A stretch of 64,000 nt of DNA from Patiria miniata (lineage: Eukaryota; Echinodermata; Asteroidea; Valvatida; Asterinidae). The notes beneath the pieces were generated by a model. That model worked only from the letters and a program-made list of their open reading frames with translations, did no database searches and was not told the origin of the DNA. A program made the translations under genes and the position numbers. Position 1 is the stretch's first letter. Every line of letters begins with the position of its first letter. Location: the NCBI RefSeq assembly GCF_015706575.1, contig NW_024037050.1, positions 5,766,001-5,830,000 of the forward strand, given 5' to 3'. Below, in pieces: positions 37,901-48,000 of the stretch.

Positions 37901-40900
37901 AATTTGAATGCGTCAACCGTCAAAAGGTTGCAAAGACTTAATTTAAGACTGCTATGCACCAAAACGAAATAGGATGCCCAAAAATGAAAACGAATATTCG
38001 GCGCAAAATCTTGGCTGCCTAAAAAAAAACCCAAAACGAAAAAGAAGCCCCAATTTGACCACATGTGCAACACTCGCGCGAAATTGAATGGCTGATAATG
38101 AAACTGATTAGAAAACTTCGGAAATTCGCCGGGAAAACTATATTTAAAAGCTTTTACGGTCAAAATTAACTTCGACCTTTAACTTCTGTCTAGGTATTTT
38201 TTTCAACTAGGTTTTACTTTTCATTAAAGTTTAATGTTTTTTCTTACTTTTGATAATGGTGTTTGATTATTTCTTATTCATATTCAGCCTTGTCAATTCT
38301 TTTCAATTATTTTGAATAACAAAACATGTCATATTTCCGTTCATTTTCATTTGTTTAGGCCTATATTTTTCATGTCAATCCAGATTTGGTTTGCTTGTTT
38401 TTAGGTTGGTATATACGTGCTTACACGTGCACATTATGCACAGTAACGTCTGCACGCAGATCACACACACTTGGAATGTGTGGTGTTTATTATTATTCAT
38501 AAACTGTACTGGCGCATGCGTAATTAGGTCCTGCTGGCCCCTGATTCGAATAAGTCGAAATGTATTAATTGGTTACTTTTTTCGGCTGATTTTTTTTTCG
38601 TGCGATATCTCATTGTAAAGCTCATAACTAATGTAATGCTAGACAATTATCAATTCAATTTGAAAATCTATTTTCGGGTGCCACACCCAAAAGGCACGTA
38701 CACGATATGCCATTAGTGCGACCACTCAAATCTACACTTGAAAATAACTACGCTTTTTGCAATCCTCTGAGAGGAAAAGACGCGAAAGTCGCCAGATCGG
38801 TCCATGGTACTAGGCTAATACAAAATGCGTGATTTAAAATTAACATACATGAATACGTGGCTATACGTCACTAGATATGTATATTTATAGCGTTTCGCTC
38901 AAAACTTTCTGAACCGGAGTGCTGTGTAAAACCACTTTTTAAAACTATATAAACGCATGTATTAATGCAAACAAGCACATATTTTTGTTACAGGACATGA
39001 TACTCATTCCAAATTCGTTCGGAAAAGAAACTTGAAATTTTGAAGGAAAAAAACCACGAATCAACCAACTTTAAGCAATTGTTTTAAGACATCCTCTGTC
39101 AGTGTGTGTTTGGTATGGTCAAATAGGCATTATGTGTTATTCCTCAATCCCCCTTATTAGATTTATATATTTTGTTAGTCCCTGAAAAATTAGATAAACA
39201 TAAAAACCACATTCATTTGAATAATGCAATCTCACGTGTCATAAATAACTATGAAAAAAAGACATTATACTACATTCCTCGTCATGTGACTTCATTTATT
39301 ATGGAGAGGAGACCGTATACTGGACACTGGACTAGTATATGCAGAAAACCCATAGTTCAAAAGTCTTAGTTGCGTTATATTTCTCAAGGTCCGTACACCA
39401 ATTTGTTGACTGACATAACAAGGGAGGGTTGAAGTTTAACGTTCATTTTATAGTTTCCATATATATCCATCGAACGTGTTCATCCTGAAATAGGCGTTTA
39501 CTAATTCATTGTAACGATGCACACATTTGATTACACGTTGACGTACTCAACGAAGGTCATAGAACTGATCAATAATTGAACTTTTGGGCGAGTCGAACTG
39601 AACTACTGGCAAGTATTTTTTGTTCTACAAGCAAGTATGATCAATTACCATAATTCACATGCATCAGGTGGGAACGGACTGGTTCTCGGACTAAACTTCC
39701 CTAAAATCCTCCAGGGCCATAAATCAGAAGAAAACATATTGAAGTTTATTTCGTTGATTGGTAGGAATTGAAACAACCCTACCCCCCCCCCCCCCCCAGG
39801 TAAACAAAGGAGCAAAAATAAGCAAAGGACAAACATACAAGGCTGGATTAAATGCATAATTCACTGACATTTCGACGAAAAATCATTAAAAAACAGTAAT
39901 CATCATTAAAAAAAGCAGTAATCATCAGCAATCATAAATAATGACTAGGAGCCTCGATTGGTACGATGAGCACTTAAAAAATGCATTGCTCATAGTGACT
40001 TTATTTCAATCCCACTTTTATTATTTATAGACTAGCTTTATTTTGGCACACGTTGTTGCCATAGATACATCACCGCATCTGATGCTTGTCCGTTCATGGA
40101 AAATGCTTTTGGCAGTAGTCAAAGCAGACATTTTTGTCTTTGTTGATATCAGCAATATATAGGTAGCCGCTATGAGATTGTTTTGAAAACTGTGCTTTGA
40201 CGTACAGTATAATTAATAAGAAAAGCATGCACTGTAACCCCCCCCCAAAAAAAACCCCAGATAAACGTTACGACAATGGTGAATTGATGGTACCTATTAG
40301 TCGTGAATTGTACGGTAAGTTACCGCACGACAACGCCTGACAATGAATGGAACCATTACAAAGCTTACGGTCAATTAAGCGTAGCTAGCAGTCTGTATTA
40401 TCACTAGTAGCTATTAAGGAACCATTACGGAGATAGTTTTGAGCGAAATATATGAGGAAATTATGTTCTTTTGACACCGTAATTTTATTAAAGAAATAGG
40501 TATAATCATGCATGTGTGTGAAAATATTGCACTCTCTACGATGGCTGCTATGCATAAAGTCGATGGACATACAGCAATTGAATATACAGCGTGTCCCAAT
40601 AAACGTCGATGATTTTCTCAAAGTTGGTCAGACTAGCTAAGCAAACTGTATAGCATTTTCAAACCTATGGTCTTGTTTGTAATTGGTGAGAAAAAATCCA
40701 GAAAATCCAACGATGCAAACTGGAGATATTTTTGATTTGGTAATGTATTTTTTCGACCTGCACAATGTAATTTCCACACTAGTATTTGCTTGTATATTAT
40801 TGGGTTATTGGTATGTGTTACCAGTCATGTGGTTGCTAAGGCAAAGCATCTGGTGTTGTTAGGCAAAGCTAATCCGATTACGTACTTTTAGACGCTTTAA

Positions 40901-43362
40901 TAGAGCAGTGAAATCCATGCATCCCCAAAAACTTTGAACGTTGTGTTTGTCAGAAAATATGCTCAGTATGATTGAAATGTTAAATTATAACGGAAGACTA
41001 TACTCTAAACTTAATGTCAGTGAAAAAAATCTCGGTCATCGATGCCGAAACGTCAAAACTGGTTACTGGTAAAGCTGACCTTCAAGTCTGGAAGAAATCG
41101 TTGAAAAACTTCCCCAAATGCATGTATTAACCTCAATTTCTAGGAATCTCTCCAAGTTGTTATTTCACGATTTGTTCAACACTTATATCATCTAAGAATA
41201 TTCCGAATTTCAGCTTAATCTGTTGTTGCAAACGCTAGTGTACCAACTAGAACCAACTCCATAGGCGCTACGGTTGACCGAGTATGGTAGATTAGCATAT
41301 TCATCGGCGTCACTCGGCGTGTTGTGGCGTGGGTCTCGGTATCGACCAATGGAAGCCGGCAAAAGGGTGATATTTATCAATTAACAACTCGTTAAGGCGG
41401 CTTTTCTCCAAATTTATACTGCATACCATAATGAATAGGAACCTTAATAATATTTGTGAGTCTTGAAAAGATTGACAGATATTGCAAACGCAAGTGTTCC
41501 AACTTTCAAAAGTGCACGCAGCCAGGCCGCGTAATTTTTTTTCCTAGGAGGGTTAGGGGCAATGTCATGAATAATTCAGTTCTTCCTTTGAATCATTGCA
41601 AGACTTAGGTTTTCGTTCTATTTTCCCCTTAATTTAAAATTATCTCCGTGATAAATTTGGAGAAGAAAAATAGCTGATGAAAATGAGCAGCGACGACGTG
41701 GATTCGAACCAGGGATCTTTGTATCCATAGCTCATCTCGCTATCCACTAGGCTACTGTGTGGTAGCTCGACGACAACCGTTCTTTAAAATGCTTTAAGTA
41801 TTGTAACTAGTTGAGTAACTAACAACAATGCTGTTGATGTCATTGTCCGTTCTCATGGATCAACATGAATTATTCATGACATTGCCCCTAACCCTCCTAG
41901 GAATAAAAAAATACGCACCCCGGCCTATTTTTCCAATTTCAACGAAAGGAAATGAACACATCGCAACAATTTTTAGCACATACTTGGGTCATTATGAGGG
42001 AAGTAAACCCTGAAAGTTGCATGAAGATATGGTCTTCCAAACGGGAGAAATTAATTTTCAAAGATTTCGCTCGCCAACGTGAACATGTGTTTACACGTAG
42101 TTTCTTTCAAAATGAATTGTTACGTAACCTTCGCAAGCACATGACTGTTACGCAGTGAAATATTGCGTCGCCTTCATGTTGCATTTGGATAAGGGTGTTC
42201 ACAGATAACATTTAGGTACATGTCATTGTATAATTAAATCTTATACAACTGGGAAAGCAAAATGCTAGGTGTTTAGTCTTTGACAAAGATTTTGAAAGGA
42301 CAATGAACATGCAATCTCCTTTGACAGCTTAAATGTATCGGCCTAAGCATAACTACAGGATTCTAATTGTGCAGGAGGAAAAAAATGGCCTTACAATATC
42401 AACAATATCTCTGGTTGCATTGATGAAATTTCCTGATATTTTTACCAATTATAAACAATTCCATGGGCTTTAAAATATTATAAAAATTGATTAGCTAGAC
42501 CACCTTTTCAGCAAATTAGCGACGCCTTCATGCACAATGTTTATTGGGACACGCTGTATAGTTTTTAGGTTAGAGGTTTCATTTTCTGGAGGGTTAATAA
42601 GTTCCAGTGTTTTATGCTCGTTTAGAGGACGCAATGAGAGGCGGGGCCTCGAGGGAGCTTGTCCCATTCCCTAAACACTCCAAAAATACTCTGGTTTGAA
42701 TTAACTAGAATATAGTCCATCTTGCACACCAAACCAATCTGACCCTAGCTGTAGCCAGCCGGGTGCAAATGTGAATGTTTTTCTAGCCAAATGTAACTAG
42801 GAGTGGTAACAGCGTAGTAACGCCACAACAAAGTGAATTAGTTAAAATCGCCGCAGATATTTTTTTCACATGCCGTGTTTTGGCTTACTAGCTATCGTAA
42901 GCGCGTGTAACTTATTGTTTCGGTCGTTTATATCAACGAATGTCACAAGATTTTGTTCATGCATCTGTTTAAAAATAGAAAAGGGGGACGGAAAGGAAAA
43001 GAAAATACCTCCCACACTTCATCCTGGTCAGGTCCGCAGTAGACGTATCCCTCATCCTGAGATGTCCCAGCTACACCCTTGGTGGAGTCGCTCATGTAGC
43101 ATTGGCCCGTCTTTGGCGAGTAGCTGATAGACTTGCACTCGGCGCGAGCAAAGCAGCTCCGCAGACACTGGGCTTTGGATGACGTCTTACGGGAGACTCC
43201 CAAGCCGGCGTCCCCGCCACCAAGACGGATCCCCTTCTCACAATGGACCTTAAAACTGCGGTGACCCCAGTACGATTCTATGCCGTGGATCCACGGTAGT
43301 ACTGCGATGACGATGCATGCTGCTGCTGCTGCGTAAGGAAGAGTGGCCGCATTTGAGGCCAT
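28610..43362 (-). CDS. secreted PAN/apple - EGF(x6) - SRCR(x2) protein, ten-exon gene
   Basis: My exon model on the minus strand: 43362-43009, 35715-35661, 34660-34547, 34387-34274, 33174-33064, 32470-32360, 31860-31750, 31149-31039, 29893-29582, 28923-28610. Every intron is GT..AG. The first is phase 0 and all others are phase 1, and the total is 1,707 nt (568 residues plus TAA). Order: signal peptide (hydrophobic [12 protein letters not shown], about residues 8-27); a PAN/apple-like region with six Cys (41, 66, 70, 76, 88, 109); a short Thr-rich linker; six EGF domains; two SRCR domains at the C-terminus. There is no transmembrane segment or GPI-type tail, so the product should be secreted. 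SRCR and EGF arrays in invertebrate deuterostomes are often linked to recognition or matrix roles; its own role is unknown. The second exon is the least certain, and further exons may exist in the 7.3 kb first intron. Confidence 0.75.
29144..29411. mobile_element. hAT-type MITE in the SRCR1-SRCR2 intron
   Basis: Termini CAAGGGCGGATCCAG ... CTGGATCCGCCCTTG, 268 bases, flanked by 8-base near-duplications GTAAGGAC (29,136-29,143) and GAAAGGAC (29,412-29,419). Eight-base duplications and this kind of end are typical of hAT elements. The inside is G-run rich and non-coding. Confidence 0.75.
29582..29893 (-). CDS. exon: SRCR domain 1
   Basis: Acceptor ACTTGCAG, donor CCAG/GTACTA, 312 nt, phase 1 at both ends, so it can be duplicated or skipped without a frame change. 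Six cysteines as in SRCR 2 (VCDD, ACRQ, SCTG, SCPH, NCNH, LKC). Its relative in the second locus is 56,185-56,493. Confidence 0.9.
30668..31025. mobile_element. MITE with ~65 bp inverted ends, AATT target duplication
   Basis: About 65 bases at the left (CGGACGATTCAC ... GCCACCAAGAGTTT) recur inverted at the right (AAACTCGTGGTGGC ... GTGAATCGCCCA). AATT lies at both borders (30,664-30,667; 31,026-31,029). The paralogous intron at 32,347-32,351 reads straight through AATTGGGTCTTAC and lacks the insert, which confirms the borders. Confidence 0.85.
31039..31149 (-). CDS. exon: EGF domain 6
   Basis: 111 nt, phase 1-1. [23 protein letters not shown] EGF with six cysteines and the calcium-binding pattern (D-x-N-E-C at the start, N-S-Y before Cys4). 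Acceptor ATGGCAG, donor A/GTAAGA. Nearly identical to the exon at 32,360-32,470. Confidence 0.9.
31750..31860 (-). CDS. exon: EGF domain 5
   Basis: 111 nt, phase 1-1. Starts [17 protein letters not shown] and ends GYEGTLCNT. Acceptor ATGACAG, donor A/GTAAGA. Sister of the exon at 33,064-33,174. Calcium-binding EGF pattern. Confidence 0.9.
32360..32470 (-). CDS. exon: EGF domain 4
   Basis: 111 nt, phase 1-1, and nearly the same protein as EGF 6 (GGTLC in place of GGTFC). Together with EGF 3 it forms the other copy of the duplicated two-exon block. Confidence 0.9.
33064..33174 (-). CDS. exon: EGF domain 3
   Basis: 111 nt, phase 1-1, [22 protein letters not shown]. It is too short to stand out as an open frame; I found it from its similarity to 31,750-31,860 and its intact splice sites (ATGACAG / A GTAAGA). 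Confidence 0.85.
33175..34273. other. intron; GC-rich patch
   Basis: Intron between EGF 2 and EGF 3. 33,346-33,460 contains a small imperfect inverted repeat (TTCGGGATAA / TTATCCCGAA). 33,370-33,420 is rich in CpG. I found no further exon. Confidence 0.5.
34274..34387 (-). CDS. exon: EGF domain 2
   Basis: 114 nt, phase 1-1, with one residue more between Cys2 and Cys3 than the later EGFs ([10 protein letters not shown]). Acceptor TTGTACAG, donor [16 protein letters not shown] start and NEYAC pattern suit calcium binding. Confidence 0.85.
34547..34660 (-). CDS. exon: EGF domain 1
   Basis: 114 nt, phase 1-1, [18 protein letters not shown] ... GYEGTTCNT. Acceptor GTTGACAG, donor A/GTGAGT. Six cysteines. 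It is the most diverged of the six and lacks the Asp at the usual start position. Confidence 0.85.
34735..34860. repeat. inverted repeat with telomere-like core in intron 2
   Basis: CCCAATACCTATGTTC-type arms (about 34,738-34,770) are mirrored by GAACATAGGTATTGGGG (about 34,820-34,845). Between them lie CCCTAACCCTATAACCCTAA and ACCTTAACCCT, resembling degenerate TTAGGG repeats. Confidence 0.7.
35661..35715 (-). CDS. candidate exon 2: Thr-rich linker
   Basis: 55 nt between acceptor TTTTCATTCAG and donor G/GTAAGT. Read in phase 0 from the first exon it gives [18 protein letters not shown] and leaves one base, which joins the phase-1 EGF exon as GAA. The frame fits on both sides, which is the main support. 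A splice-site pair this short could still be chance. Confidence 0.5.
35716..40584. other. first intron, left part: repeats, no exon seen
   Basis: 36,930-37,580 is repeat family A (inverted). 35,985-36,160 recurs inverted at 38,885-39,030, and 36,190-36,330 recurs directly at 38,550-38,700. C tract at 39,781-39,798. Nothing looks like an EGF, PAN or SRCR exon. Confidence 0.45.
36930..37580. repeat. dispersed repeat family A, copy 4 (inverted)
   Basis: Reverse complement of parts of 11,195-12,290, lacking that copy's central ~500 bases. Confidence 0.6.
41530..41916. mobile_element. nested inverted-repeat element with tRNA-like core
   Basis: Arms of about 50 bases (GCGTAATTTTTTTTCCTAGG, GAGGGTTAGGGGCAATGTCA, ending TGAATAATTCA) recur inverted at 41,866-41,916. 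Between them lies the tRNA-like sequence at 41,690-41,763. The whole lies inside the element at 40,585-42,558. Confidence 0.75.
41690..41763 (-). other. tRNA-like sequence (box A and box B)
   Basis: On the minus strand, TAGCCTAGTGGATAGCG (box A type) is followed by CTGGTTCGAATCC (box B type) at normal tRNA spacing. I could not fold a clean acceptor stem, so it is a tRNA-derived or pol III promoter sequence within a mobile element rather than a working tRNA gene. Confidence 0.6.
42559..43008. other. first intron, right end
   Basis: No feature apart from the splice donor GAG/GTATTT of the first exon at 43,008. Confidence 0.5.
43009..43362 (-). CDS. exon 1: signal peptide and PAN/apple-like domain
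   Basis: 118 codons from ATG 43,362 to donor GAG/GTATTT, phase 0. The start is preceded by ACC (ACCATGG), a good initiation context. Alanine-rich hydrophobic leader, then six cysteines in the spacing 25-4-6-12-21, with the [14 protein letters not shown] and GQCYMSD motifs usual in PAN/apple folds. Linking it to the exon at 35,661 rests on matching phase and absence of another candidate. Confidence 0.75.
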
Positions 43363-43712
43363 GGTTTCCTCTCCAACTGATCGTCCTTCAATTAAAGATA
43401 AGAACTGAAATCCCAGAGTCCCTTAATCAAAGTATCAATTTATTGCCAACTCTTGAGGACCCCTTTGTATTTTTTTAAGCTGATAACGCGGGAAAAATAT
43501 CCGCGTATAAGGTACCGCAGAAAAAAATTCTGGATAAAACTACATTTCACAATCAGTTTAACACTCCATGCTGAGGTGAGTACCGTGTTGTTCACACAAT
43601 GAGCCGTGAGTGATCCCAGTGGCTGTTTTATTACTGTGTACGTGTCACGCGTGGAAGCATATCTACTGCAAGTGGTTGGGTCCACCAATGGAGGGAGCTC
43701 AGGCGCGAACTA
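43363..43712 (-). promoter_or_regulatory. presumed 5' flank of the PAN/EGF/SRCR gene
   Basis: Only 350 bases separate the start codon from the left end of the ISL2EU element, so the proximal promoter must lie here or be supplied partly by the transposon. I see no TATA box that I would defend. Confidence 0.3.
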
Positions 43713-43914
43713 TATAGAGGGCGCGAGGGTGACGTCATTGTTTTGTTGGTCGGCCATGTTGGATTACAACATAACAACAACAAAACGCACACAAGTACCC
43801 GTACCCACGTACATGTGTACGTACGTGACGGTAGCGTAGCGCAGCATGCACACTTTTGTCAGTTGGTTGCTGTTTCGACATTTTCTATGTTTCCAAGCAG
43901 TGTAAGACATAGTA

Positions 43915-44126
43915 ATGGTGAATTTTTGCGCAATTATTGGCTGCAGCAACAGGGGGAATCGGGACAAAAAATCTTTTTTTCGGCTGCCCGCCGTTTTGAC
44001 CCGAGAAGGAGCTGCCACTCTGGAACTCTCCCAGAGCAGACGCGCTAAATGGCTGTCGCAAATCGCCCGAGACATTAAAGAGTAACTTGCCGTATGTACG
44101 GGTCTGCTCGGACCATTTTACAAGCG
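43915..44126 (+). pseudogene. transposase exon 1: THAP zinc finger, frameshifted
   Basis: ATG 43,915 opens VNFCAIIGCSNRGNRDKKSF-type sequence (C-x4-C of the THAP C2CH finger, then SFFRLP, then W of AKWLSQIAR). The frame hits TAA at about 44,083, yet the next bases in another frame give PYVRVCSDHF (the C-x2-H of the same finger) up to donor AGCG/GTGAGT. One or two bases have been gained or lost at 44,080-44,086. With the finger split, the protein could not bind DNA normally unless this is a sequencing error. Confidence 0.75.
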
Positions 44127-45292
44127 GTGAGTTATTTGAGTAAAAGGAATTCCGTATACGGACTCCTCTTATTTTTCCTAAATATGACTTGAAATTAAGT
44201 ACCCAAAGTTGTAAATCTGATGAAGAAACGCAAATTTAGGAGGGAAAACTGAATCAAGATTTTTTGTCAGAAAACACCTTGACTTTTTTCTGTCATGGCC
44301 CATACAGTTTGTGCAGAAGGTCTGAGGAGTCTGTATATGGAATTCTTTCCTAAAAATGATTATTTTAATAATATTATTAATATTACACTACAGTTACAGG
44401 AGTGAGAAAATTTAAAGTTTTTCTTTGAAATTTATGAAAAATCTTTTATTCTGTGGTACTCCATGGACTTAATGTTCCCCTGGCCCTCTCCACCTCCTTG
44501 CACTATCCCGACCCTTATTTGGGGTTTTCGTTATGTTTTTCATGCCCCAGGATGGGGATTTTGACACAAATTTAAAGTTTAAGTGTACCTGTGACTGTGA
44601 GCAAACCGCGCTCAGATTTTTGCCAGATTTTCTTAGGAAACATTGGCATGTCCCGTAAGTGTAGGTTTTGTGCATGGAAGTGGCTGGGTATGGAATTCTT
44701 TCCAATATTTTTCCTCGCTAATTTTTTTTTTTTTCATCAAGCCTGCACTTTAACAAGATTGTAAATCCATAGTTGGATGATGATGCCTAGCAGCGATGTC
44801 CAGTCAACATTCTGAGATTCTGAGATAGTGCTTGGATAATGGATATTATATGGAAATCAACGCTCATTTTCTCTGCCAATTTCTTGTACATTAGCCCTTT
44901 TTGTAACCGCATACGTAACCCCTAACTGCTCACATTGCTTTTCTGTCGTGACCTTTGACAATACCCACAATGCCTGACAACGGTGATCAACATCAAGATG
45001 GCATCCTACAGGGAGCAGTGCAGGACACATGCAGAGTGCGCGATATCAGACCTGCTTGACGCAAGCGCCTAGATGAGATGCACACAAAAAGCCTTTGTGT
45101 GAACGTAGTAGCACATGCATTGTCAAAGGTCACGAAAGAAAAACAACGCGCATTGTTACGTATGTGCAGTTGGGAGTAAAAAACAAAGGATTATGGAACC
45201 AACCCTTTTTTTGTGATCAATAGGGGTCCACCCACTATAATGTTATTTGAATGAACAATTTTTTAACTTATTTTGTATTTTATTCCCTGTAG
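44127..45292 (+). other. transposase intron with inverted-repeat insertion
   Basis: GTGAGT to CCCTGTAG. It contains inverted arms, 44,899-44,965 (GTAACCGCATACGTAACC ... GTGACCTTTGACAAT) and 45,114-45,182 (ATTGTCAAAGGTCACG ... GTTACGTATGTGC), that look like a MITE inserted in the intron. Confidence 0.6.
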
Positions 45293-46532
45293 GAAAGCCC
45301 TCTGCATTGTATGATAATACCAATCCAGACTGGGCACCAACTGTCAAGCTTGGTCACAGCAACATAGATGGTGCAACTGCCACTCGAGACTTGGAGAGAT
45401 ACCAAAGACGCTGCTACAGGCAGGGACAGAAGTCCAAATTGGATGCCGCCGAGGCTCTTCTCCAGCTTCATTCAGTTCCCAAGACCCCCAAACGACAACA
45501 GTCCACTTCCGAAGAGGCCTGCCAAACTGACTTGGATAGCAACTCCATGAATTCCACACAAACGGAATTACAGCGATTGTTAGAGGAAAACCGAAAATTG
45601 AAAGAGCAGCTGGCTGAGAGTAACAATAATTTTGATCGGCAGTTCTTCCAAGATAATGATGAAAATGTGAAGCATTTCACAGGATTGTCAAGCTTTGCCA
45701 TTTTGGATGTTCTGTTTACGTACCTAGAAACATTCATTGTGTGCAGCTGTTTGAACAAGTTAACAAAATTTCAGCAGCTAGTGTTGTGCCTCATAAAACT
45801 CCGACTGAATCCTACATATGTGGACCTTGGGCAGAGGTTTAATGTGCATAAGTCTACAGCATCTAAAACATTTTTGAACATATTAACATCATGTATATCA
45901 GACTGAAGCCACTCATATTTTGGCCTGATCGGGAACAGCTGTGGGAAACTATGCCCATGAGTTTCAGGACACACTTTGGCAAACAGATAACTGTTATTAT
46001 CGATTGCTTCGAAATATTTTTAGAAAGGCCGTCCAATCTTGCAGCACGAACGTCAACATGGTCTTCGTACAAACACAACAACACTGTTAAATACTTAATC
46101 GGCATCACCCCTCAAGGAGTCATATCTTATTTATCACAAGGCTGGGGTGGAAGAGCAAGCGACAAATACGTGGTTGAGCATTCATCTTTCCTCCACAAGT
46201 TGTGTCCAGGGGATGTTGTGATGGCAGACAGGGGATTTGATGTTTCAGACAGTGTTGGAATGATGGGTGCTAAGCTTGTACTCCCTGCATTTAGAAGAGA
46301 TGGGCCACGACTATCTGGAGAGCAAGTTGAAAACACGCGCAGAGTAGCAAACTCCAGAATTCATGTGGAGCGAGTTATAGGACATCTGCGCCAGAAATAT
46401 ACCATCCTCCACAGCACAATTCCCATGGATTTTGTCATTTCCAGAGATGATAATGTTACACTTCTGGACAAAATCACCGTTGTATCTTGTTCTATGACCA
46501 ACATGTGCCCATCAGTTGTTCCTTTTGACTGA
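45293..46532 (+). pseudogene. transposase exon 2: coiled coil, HTH, DDE domain; one frameshift
   Basis: Begins GKPSALYDNTNPDWAPT, the usual continuation after a THAP finger in this family. Then a heptad-rich QRLLEENRKLKEQLAE segment, then a helix-turn-helix (LVLCLIKLRLNPTYVDLGQ ... STASKTF). At about 45,880-45,886 the frame changes: the first frame stops at TGA 45,904, and the second continues from [12 protein letters not shown] to TGA at 46,532. The DDE triad is visible in the second part: D in VIIDCFEIF (46,002), D in VVMADRGFD (46,227) and E in RIHVERVIG (46,368), the DDE_Tnp_4 type. So the catalytic half is intact but disconnected from the DNA-binding half. Confidence 0.85.
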
Positions 46533-46903
46533 ATGGATTTTTGCTTTTCCAGACACGTGTCATTGAAGCAATTTTTCAATCTTTATTGCCTATTTTTCTA
46601 AATGCCTAATGCGGTGGTGGATGGCAGTGTAAATGTTGTGATTCTTTTTTATAACCGGTGTATATAGTTTTCATTGTTGTGGCCATTTCCAAACACATTT
46701 TATCTTAACCAGTGTATTATTTTAATTATGATCATGTATTTTTATTTATTCATTCATTTATTTATTATATTTATTTATATATATAATATTATTCATATAT
46801 TGGATTGTGATGGATGCCATTTTCATTGGATATATCTATTTATATATATTATATATATTATATTATAAAATGTGGGGATGCTGCGTAGCACTGTGAAGCA
46901 TAG
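46533..46903. other. AT-rich spacer in the transposon
   Basis: TATATTATTTAT simple sequence between the convergent genes. Confidence 0.6.
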
Positions 46904-47143
46904 TAGATGTAAAAACAAAAGTAAAACAGTGCTCACCGGATAGTACAATCCAAGCTTTCAGTGCAAAGCACCTTCATCGGGGATACTATGGCTATGTGTG
47001 ATGTGGCGCAGGTGGAACAAACGTGTTTGTTCCTCCTGCACCACATCACACATAGCCATAGTATCCCCGATGAAGGTGCTTTGCACTGAAAGCTTGGATT
47101 GTACTATCCGGTGAGCACTGTTTTACTTTTGTTTTTACATCTA
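46904..47143. mobile_element. 240 bp near-perfect palindrome (foldback element)
   Basis: Arms of about 115 bases match almost base for base (TAGATGTAAAAACAAAAGTA ... CCCCGATGAAGGTGCTTTGC ... TACATCTA) around the centre GGAACAAACGTGTTTGTTCC. It sits in a TATATT-rich stretch, a likely insertion target. Non-coding. Confidence 0.85.
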
Positions 47144-48000
47144 TATTATATTATATATATATTATATTATTTATATTATATTTATTTATATATATATTTA
47201 TTTAAACTAAATATATATAGGGGGGGGGGGAAGAACCAGAGAAACACATCCTTTGGACATGTATACATAACAAGAATGTTATTTATTTTTGTATATTACA
47301 ATTGTGGGTTCTGACACAAGGCACGCCCTTGAAGAGAAGTCAATTTTACAGTACAGTAGATAACGAAAAACCTTGGGATCCATCAAAAGTTGTTGTTACT
47401 GTGGGTGATCATTATACATGTACTATAGACTATAGGAAGCAAAGAGATACACTGTAACTTACACATTGAGAGCCATGAGTCATGTTCACGGATGCAGAAT
47501 GTTCATTAGAGCAACTTTCTACAGTATCTTCTGAAATGTGTTCACCTGCATTGTCATATGAGTATGCACAGTGTATCTCAATAATAAAAACACTTGCTTA
47601 CTGTTACAAAAAGAAAAACTTTGATCAGAGGTCCTTTGTTTTTATTATAGCCTGGTGTGTGTTACAAGGGAATTCTATACACGTACATTTGATTGCACCC
47701 ATTTGAAATTAATACAACTAGGAAAAGTAAGGTACATGCAGGAGCCCTTTTTAAATGTATTCTTTTAAGGATAAGGGTACAGTCTTTCCACAGTGATGGA
47801 GCCCATTGGACAATTAAGATCATGTTTTTGCACAAAAGCCTTTATCTTTTCTCAAAGTGAAAAAAAAAACTAGTTTTTTCAGGGAATGGCTTTAGCCCAA
47901 AAGTTATGCATTTTTTGCCTTGGGGTGGAAAAAAGAAAGTGATTAAACTCTCTGCAACTTTCCTTAAAAAGCACAACCAATTATTGTTATAATCAAAATT
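47144..48000. other. AT-rich spacer, 3' flanks of the convergent transposon genes
   Basis: TATATA simple sequence to about 47,220, a G run at 47,221-47,230, then unremarkable sequence. No gene. Confidence 0.5.

Larger units (their letters stand above)
40585..42558. mobile_element. mariner/Tc1-like non-autonomous element, TA duplication
   Basis: Ends TACAGCGTGTCCCAATAAAC and its exact mirror GTTTATTGGGACACGCTGTA, 1,974 bases apart, each flanked by TA (40,583-40,584; 42,559-42,560). TA duplication and a CAG-rich end fit the Tc1/mariner group. No transposase frame is present. It carries a second element (41,530-41,916) inside. Confidence 0.75.

Noticed and set aside
41690..41763. Functional tRNA gene
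   Set aside because: Box A and box B are present but no clean acceptor stem; it lies inside a nested transposon.
43363..43712. A TATA box for the PAN/EGF/SRCR gene
   Set aside because: AT-rich words exist but none sits in a convincing position relative to the start codon.
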